Assembly (NCBI GenBank): GCA_964581505.1
Contig: CAZOOR010000039.1
Coordinates: 1-24,938 of the forward strand
DNA: 24,938 bases
Direction: 5' to 3'
Source of the DNA: CAZOOR01 sp964581505
GTDB taxonomy: Bacteria > Bacteroidota > Ignavibacteria > Kapaibacteriales > UBA2268
A model generated the notes under the pieces. That model worked only from the letters and a program-made list of their open reading frames with translations. It did no database searches and was not told where the DNA came from. Within the stretch, counting starts at the first letter, position 1; every line of letters begins with the position of its first letter. Both the position numbers and the translations under genes were made by a program. Positions 20,905-24,938 of the stretch are shown here, one piece after another.

Positions 20905-22148
20905 ATTTTCTTGCCTTTAACCCAAGTTTCCTCAATATGGTTAATACCGAAATGATAAAATATCTCGGCATAAGAACTAACATCGGCGATTAGGAAATCC
21001 GCAAATTTACCGGATTCAATACTTCCTACTTTGTCCGAAAGTTCAAGCGAATAAGCGGCATTAAGCGTTGCGGCAGTAATTGTTTCTTCAGCAGTCATAC
21101 GCATATTGATAGCCGCAAGCGAAAGTATGGTCTGCATATTTTCTGTATAAGATGAACCAGGGTTGCAGTCTGTAGCAAGTGCAACAATTCCACCTTTTTC
21201 AATTATTTTCCGTGCCGGTGCATAAGGCATCCTGATAAAATATGCTGTACCGGGCAGAAGGCAGGCAACAGTTCCTGCATCTCGCATTCTATCAATATTC
21301 TTATCCGAGACAAATAAAAGATGGTCGGCAGAAAGAGCGCCAACATCAGCGGCAAGAGCCGCCGCATCAACATCATCAAGTTCATCGGCGTGCATTCTTA
21401 TTTTTAAACCCAAATCAAGAGCCTTTTCAAATATTCGTCGTCCCTGCTCAATAGTATAGTAGCCCTTATCGACAAAAGCGTCGCAATAATCTGCAAGACC
21501 TTCTTCGGCAACAGCCGGCAACATTTCTTCACAAATAAGAGTAACATAATCATCACGGGTATCTGCATATTCCGGCGGAAAATCGTGAGCGCCCAGAAAT
21601 GTAGTTTTAATCTCAACGGGCAGAGTTTCTTTCAGTTTTTTAATTGCATAAAGCTGGTTCATTTCCGATTGGAAGTCAAGTCCGTAACCGCTTTTGATTT
21701 CCATAGTAGTTGTACCGTATTTCATCGCAGACATTGCCAATTGTAGAGCATTGTCGTATAGTTCATCAATACTTGCATTACGCGTTGCTTTTACGGTAGC
21801 TTTAATACCTCCGCCGGCTTCGGCAATTTCCTGATATGTAGCACCCCGAAGTCGGTGTGCAAATTCATCGGTTCGATTGCCTGCAAAGACAAAATGAGTA
21901 TGCGGGTCAACAAATCCGGGTAATACAGTTTTATCTTTTGCATAGATAATCCTATCGGGAAATATTTCTTTTTGTTCTATTTTTCTACGAGCTTCGGCAG
22001 CAGTACCTACCCATTCTATTGTTTCGGAAAAAAGGAATGCGCCGTTTTGAATTTCTCCGATGTCATTCATTTTTTTTCCTATTTTATAATCTTCGCTACT
22101 ATTACTGACGGTAACCAGCGAACTAATATCGGTTATTAATGTTTTCAT
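20901..22148 (-). CDS. hutI: Imidazolonepropionase
   Basis: HutI hydrolyses 4-imidazolone-5-propionate to N-formimino-glutamate, the third step of histidine degradation. It belongs to the amidohydrolase superfamily. The metal-binding HxH is in PGFVDPHTHFVFAGNR. The family continues with HRLRGATYQEIAEAGGGI, GTTTMEIKSGYGLDFQSE, TTFLGAHDFPPEY, RMHADELDDVDAA with a following SADHLLF, and the metal Asp in ALATDCNPGSSYTENM. At 415 residues the length is typical. The gene overlaps the upstream glycosyltransferase by four bases (22145-22148) and the downstream gene by four bases, so all three are translationally coupled. No other hut genes (hutH, hutU, hutG) are nearby; they may lie elsewhere in the genome. 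The partners do not share an obvious pathway. Confidence 0.96.
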   Translation of the reverse strand: MKTLITDISSLVTVSNSSEDYKIGKKMNDIGEIQNGAFLFSETIEWVGTAAEARRKIEQKEIFPDRIIYAKDKTVLPGFVDPHTHFVFAGNRTDEFAHRLRGATYQEIAEAGGGIKATVKATRNASIDELYDNALQLAMSAMKYGTTTMEIKSGYGLDFQSEMNQLYAIKKLKETLPVEIKTTFLGAHDFPPEYADTRDDYVTLICEEMLPAVAEEGLADYCDAFVDKGYYTIEQGRRIFEKALDLGLKIRMHADELDDVDAAALAADVGALSADHLLFVSDKNIDRMRDAGTVACLLPGTAYFIRMPYAPARKIIEKGGIVALATDCNPGSSYTENMQTILSLAAINMRMTAEETITAATLNAAYSLELSDKVGSIESGKFADFLIADVSSYAEIFYHFGINHIEETWVKGKKI

Positions 22149-23809
22149 TTATTATTCCTTTTATATACATATATTTTACTAATTTTCCCGGGAGGATTGA
22201 AACGAAGGAATTTATATTCCTTGAGCAAACGATAACCCTTGATTTTTCCGTAAATAACAACATATTCATCATCTTGAACCCACCATCTGTTTTTGTTGTT
22301 TTTCTCATAATCCCACTTATAGAAATGCCATGAATTATATTCAAATCCCCCGTCAATTTTCTCGGGTGCAATATGCAGTGTGTCATTCAAATATCGCAAA
22401 GCTCTTGCACGTGTTCGGCTAAATGCCATCATATCATGCGTACCGGAAACAGTGCTGAAGAATATAAATGCAAACATCACACCGGAGAAAAGCATTAATA
22501 ATTTATTTTCTTTCGGTGAAAATTTTATTTTTGAATTTATCAGAACAATGATTGCCAAGATAGCTGTAGTCTGTATTTGATAGCGAGGGAAAAATATCTG
22601 TGTCATAATTAACGCAAAATAAACAAGGAAGGACCATATAAGCATTTCTGCGGGACCTCGCTGGCGACTTGCTTCGAAGCATTTGCCTTCTTTAGAATAA
22701 TCGTACAAACGACTACCGAGTAATCCCCATAATGAAATGCCGGCGAATACCGAGATAGTAGATTGAATGGCAAGTAACCATCGCGGAAAAGTCTCGGTTA
22801 ATTCCAATGTTGGGTTATGAATATCAGGAAGAACATACCACACTGTTGAATGATGCAAATTTAATACATATTGCATAATTGAATTTGCTCTTTCCGAAAT
22901 AAATATCAAGCTCAACATAACAAGAGAAAACATTAAAATTAAAGTAAGCAACATAAATTTTGTTTTGGGGATTTTGAATTTTAGATATGACAGGAAGACA
23001 GGGATAACAATAGGGGATAAATAAAAACCCAAATAAAATGATGAATATAGAAAATTTCTCCCAAGATTTTTAATAAGGAAAATCGGGTCGGTTAGCATTT
23101 GCATTATTCGGTCTTTGCTGAAATCCATATTATGCGTCATACCATGGATATTGACAAACCAATACCTGTAAGCAAAATATTCAATAACAAATAAAAGCAA
23201 GGGGAAGACAATGTAATAAAATTTTCGAGATTTATATCCGTATTTGCTCAAAGTGGCAAAGAAAAATGCTACCGGTAGAACAAGGGCTAAATCACGTATC
23301 AAGAAAGCATACAAACCCAAGAGTAATGCGATTACATAATTCCAAGTTTTACCTGTCTTTAAATATTTAACAAAGAATAGAATAGACCAAACAAAAAATA
23401 CAAAGAATGATATATCGGTCATAAATGCGAAGCAAAATATAAAAAATTGGGGACTAAAGCCAAAAAGCATTGTTATTGCAAATTGCTTTGATTTGTCATT
23501 AAAAAATTCTTTTGATAGAAAATATACGCCAATTACTCCGAGAAAACCAAAAATAAGAGAAGTAAAACGAAGTACGGTAAAAGAAAAACCGAAAAGCGAA
23601 GTAGCAAGCCAACCAAACCAAATATGTCCCACCAATGTCATTGAAGACCAATCGGTAATGTGAAGTTCACCAGTATCCAGCATCGTTTTTACAGGACCGG
23701 CATAAGCAAAGTCATCACCATAAGTAAACTCACCATTTGGATTGATAATAATAATAGCAATAATCCAAATAACAGCTAATATCAATATATTTATTAAGTT
23801 TTTCTTCAT
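22145..23809 (-). CDS. GT-C family polytopic glycosyltransferase (GT39/ArnT-like)
   Basis: This 554-residue integral membrane protein has roughly ten or more membrane helices and a soluble C-terminal domain (about 470-554). It opens with a helix (LINILILAVIWIIAIIII), then NPNGEFTYGDDFAYAGPVK. The acidic pair DD in the first outer loop is typical of GT-C enzymes, where it contacts the lipid-phosphate sugar donor. DWSSMTLVGHIWFGWLATSLFGF and RFTSLIFGFLGVIGVYFLSKEFF continue the family pattern, as in dolichyl/undecaprenyl-phosphate-mannose transferases. Acceptor and sugar cannot be predicted. It is the first gene of the minus-strand operon and overlaps hutI by four bases. A consensus-spaced promoter lies just upstream. 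The assignment to GT-C is good; the exact family is less certain. Confidence 0.8.
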   Translation of the reverse strand: MKKNLINILILAVIWIIAIIIINPNGEFTYGDDFAYAGPVKTMLDTGELHITDWSSMTLVGHIWFGWLATSLFGFSFTVLRFTSLIFGFLGVIGVYFLSKEFFNDKSKQFAITMLFGFSPQFFIFCFAFMTDISFFVFFVWSILFFVKYLKTGKTWNYVIALLLGLYAFLIRDLALVLPVAFFFATLSKYGYKSRKFYYIVFPLLLFVIEYFAYRYWFVNIHGMTHNMDFSKDRIMQMLTDPIFLIKNLGRNFLYSSFYLGFYLSPIVIPVFLSYLKFKIPKTKFMLLTLILMFSLVMLSLIFISERANSIMQYVLNLHHSTVWYVLPDIHNPTLELTETFPRWLLAIQSTISVFAGISLWGLLGSRLYDYSKEGKCFEASRQRGPAEMLIWSFLVYFALIMTQIFFPRYQIQTTAILAIIVLINSKIKFSPKENKLLMLFSGVMFAFIFFSTVSGTHDMMAFSRTRARALRYLNDTLHIAPEKIDGGFEYNSWHFYKWDYEKNNKNRWWVQDDEYVVIYGKIKGYRLLKEYKFLRFNPPGKISKIYVYKRNNK

Positions 23810-23849
23810 TTTGTATATATTGTTAGTTAAATATCACTTACTATTTAAG

Positions 23850-23879
23850 CAAATTTAACAGTTCTGTGCACAAAACAAA
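23850..23879 (-). promoter_or_regulatory. Candidate promoter of the glycosyltransferase-hutI-comEA-gcvT operon
   Basis: On the minus strand TTTG (23876-23879) is followed after 18 bases by TAAATTTG (23850-23857), a full TAnnTTTG match. Transcription would start near 23843, about 34 bases before ATG 23809. The spacing is inside the usual Bacteroidota range. Confidence 0.5.
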
Positions 23880-24096
23880 AGAAAATTAATGAAAATTTAT
23901 AATAAGAACGAACAGAATTTTAATAATTATTGAAATAATAATTTTGTGTATTAATTTTTTTTCTTAATTTTACAGACTTATATAAAAAGCATTTTAGAAA
24001 AATGTAACAATTTTTCTTTAAATGTGTTTATAAGTAAATTGAGTTAAACAATAAAAAGATATAACAATTTGTTAAATTAACCTATATGGAGAACTT

Positions 24097-24938
24097 ATGA
24101 AAAGAATTATTACTCTGCTTATTGCAATAGCAGTTATTTCCGGATTGTCCACAGCACAGGCAATCAAACCAATAAAGGTAACCGAAGGTGGTACAGCCAC
24201 GAGCATTTCAATACCGGACTTTCAGCCTAATACTGACGAGATAGTTACACCTAAGTATTCTGGCGATATGCCTATGGGAAGTATAATAGTTGACGAAGTC
24301 CAAGATGCCGTATATTCATTCTATGGACAAGTAACACCTGTTGTGTACGAACCGAAATCAAAGACATTGATTATAGTTCAAAACAAAAGATTTAATAATA
24401 ATAATGGGAAATATTACGATAGTGTTTATTATAAATCAAGTCAGGACAAAGGAGCTACTTGGAAAAAAAGATTACTTCAAAATAAAAAGAATATACTTCC
24501 TGTATGGCCATCAATTGCCGTATCGAATCCAAATAATGAAACTAATCCAGATAAATTTAATTATGTGATTGCATCTCCTATTGCTGTGCCAAAAGATGGT
24601 AAGTTTCCTTGGCAAGGTGTCAACTTTGTGATTGCAGACGGAAGTGACGGAAATGTCGGAGATTTGAATAGTATATATGCAACAACAGGACAGCGTTGGT
24701 TCTGGACAAGAGCCGTTTCGAATATGGTTTCAGGCAATAATATTTTTTATAATGTCGGTACTCTTGCCAGTGATAAAGGATATCAGTACGGATATTATGG
24801 GAGCTCTATTTATAATACAAATTTGGGTGATTTTGTCAAGCAAGAATCCCCTGCACAGTGGGGACTTGATAAATTCAAGCCTTCTGAATCTATTGATAAA
24901 TCACCTAATGACCATATTCGTATTGATGTTGATAATGC
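24097..24938 (+). CDS. Secreted Asp-box protein, partial (runs off the right edge)
   Basis: The first 280 codons of a larger gene are present; no stop occurs before the window ends. The start is fixed by GGAG seven bases before the ATG. The leader MKRIITLLIAIAVISGLSTAQA is a Sec signal peptide. The body begins IKPIKVTEGGTATSISIPDF, and about residues 110-118 carry an Asp-box (SSQDKGATW), as in the two T9SS-exported propellers at 1481 and 5646. Later segments (WPSIAVSNPNNETNPDKFNYVIASP) resemble the strands of a sialidase-like propeller. A T9SS sorting domain is expected at the missing C-terminus but cannot be seen. The gene is divergent from the glycosyltransferase operon. TAATTTTG at 23939-23946 matches a -7 box but lacks a correctly spaced TTG. 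Function is unknown. Confidence 0.8.
   Translation, partial: MKRIITLLIAIAVISGLSTAQAIKPIKVTEGGTATSISIPDFQPNTDEIVTPKYSGDMPMGSIIVDEVQDAVYSFYGQVTPVVYEPKSKTLIIVQNKRFNNNNGKYYDSVYYKSSQDKGATWKKRLLQNKKNILPVWPSIAVSNPNNETNPDKFNYVIASPIAVPKDGKFPWQGVNFVIADGSDGNVGDLNSIYATTGQRWFWTRAVSNMVSGNNIFYNVGTLASDKGYQYGYYGSSIYNTNLGDFVKQESPAQWGLDKFKPSESIDKSPNDHIRIDVDN

Overview
The window looks like an AT-rich chromosomal segment of a Gram-negative bacterium of the Bacteroidota/Chlorobiota/Ignavibacteriota assemblage, with a Kapabacteria- or Ignavibacteria-like lineage my best guess. The support is indirect. Two large secreted Asp-box proteins end in C-terminal sorting domains of the type IX secretion system (T9SS). Several lipoproteins have short leaders. 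Three candidate promoters follow the Bacteroidota pattern TTG-N18-20-TAnnTTTG. No rRNA, tRNA, CRISPR array, transposase or phage gene was seen. A run of exactly 100 N (14617-14716) marks an assembly gap.

Layout. 1-286: dispersed repeats, including a piece of a T9SS sorting domain at the left edge. 287-1390 (+): Tat-exported Acg-type nitroreductase. 1481-4279 (+): secreted beta-propeller protein with a T9SS domain. 4609-5007 (+): mechanosensitive channel MscL. 5064-5645: a gene-free block of GC-rich palindromic repeats and a detached T9SS sorting-domain fragment. 5646-8516 (-): second large T9SS-exported Asp-box protein. 8640-8890: second repeat block. 8958-10970 (-): acyl-CoA dehydrogenase and a FabL-like enoyl reductase, probably one transcript. 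11174-11986 (+): MazG. 12083-14369 (+): two lipoproteins four bases apart (IPT plus SUMF1 domain; PQQ-like propeller). 14506-16003 (-): adhesin-head-like protein with 15-residue repeats, broken by the N gap. 16323-16535 (+): small unknown gene. 16537-18984 (-): membrane-anchored GAF-GAF-degenerate GGDEF protein. 19248-23809 (-): apparent four-gene operon of a GT-C glycosyltransferase, hutI, a ComEA-like helix-hairpin-helix protein and gcvT. 24097-end (+): start of a third secreted Asp-box protein.

How it fits together. The genes are mostly housekeeping (acyl-chain metabolism, nucleotide sanitation, histidine and glycine catabolism, osmotic protection) mixed with a surface and secreted set. 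The most unusual content is the non-coding repeat layer. It comprises a 52-base element with two hairpins, identical in two places and reading in frame through a T9SS sorting domain; seven copies of a 24-base imperfect palindrome; and terminator hairpins that share loop sequences between unrelated genes. I see no clear novel defence or biosynthetic system.
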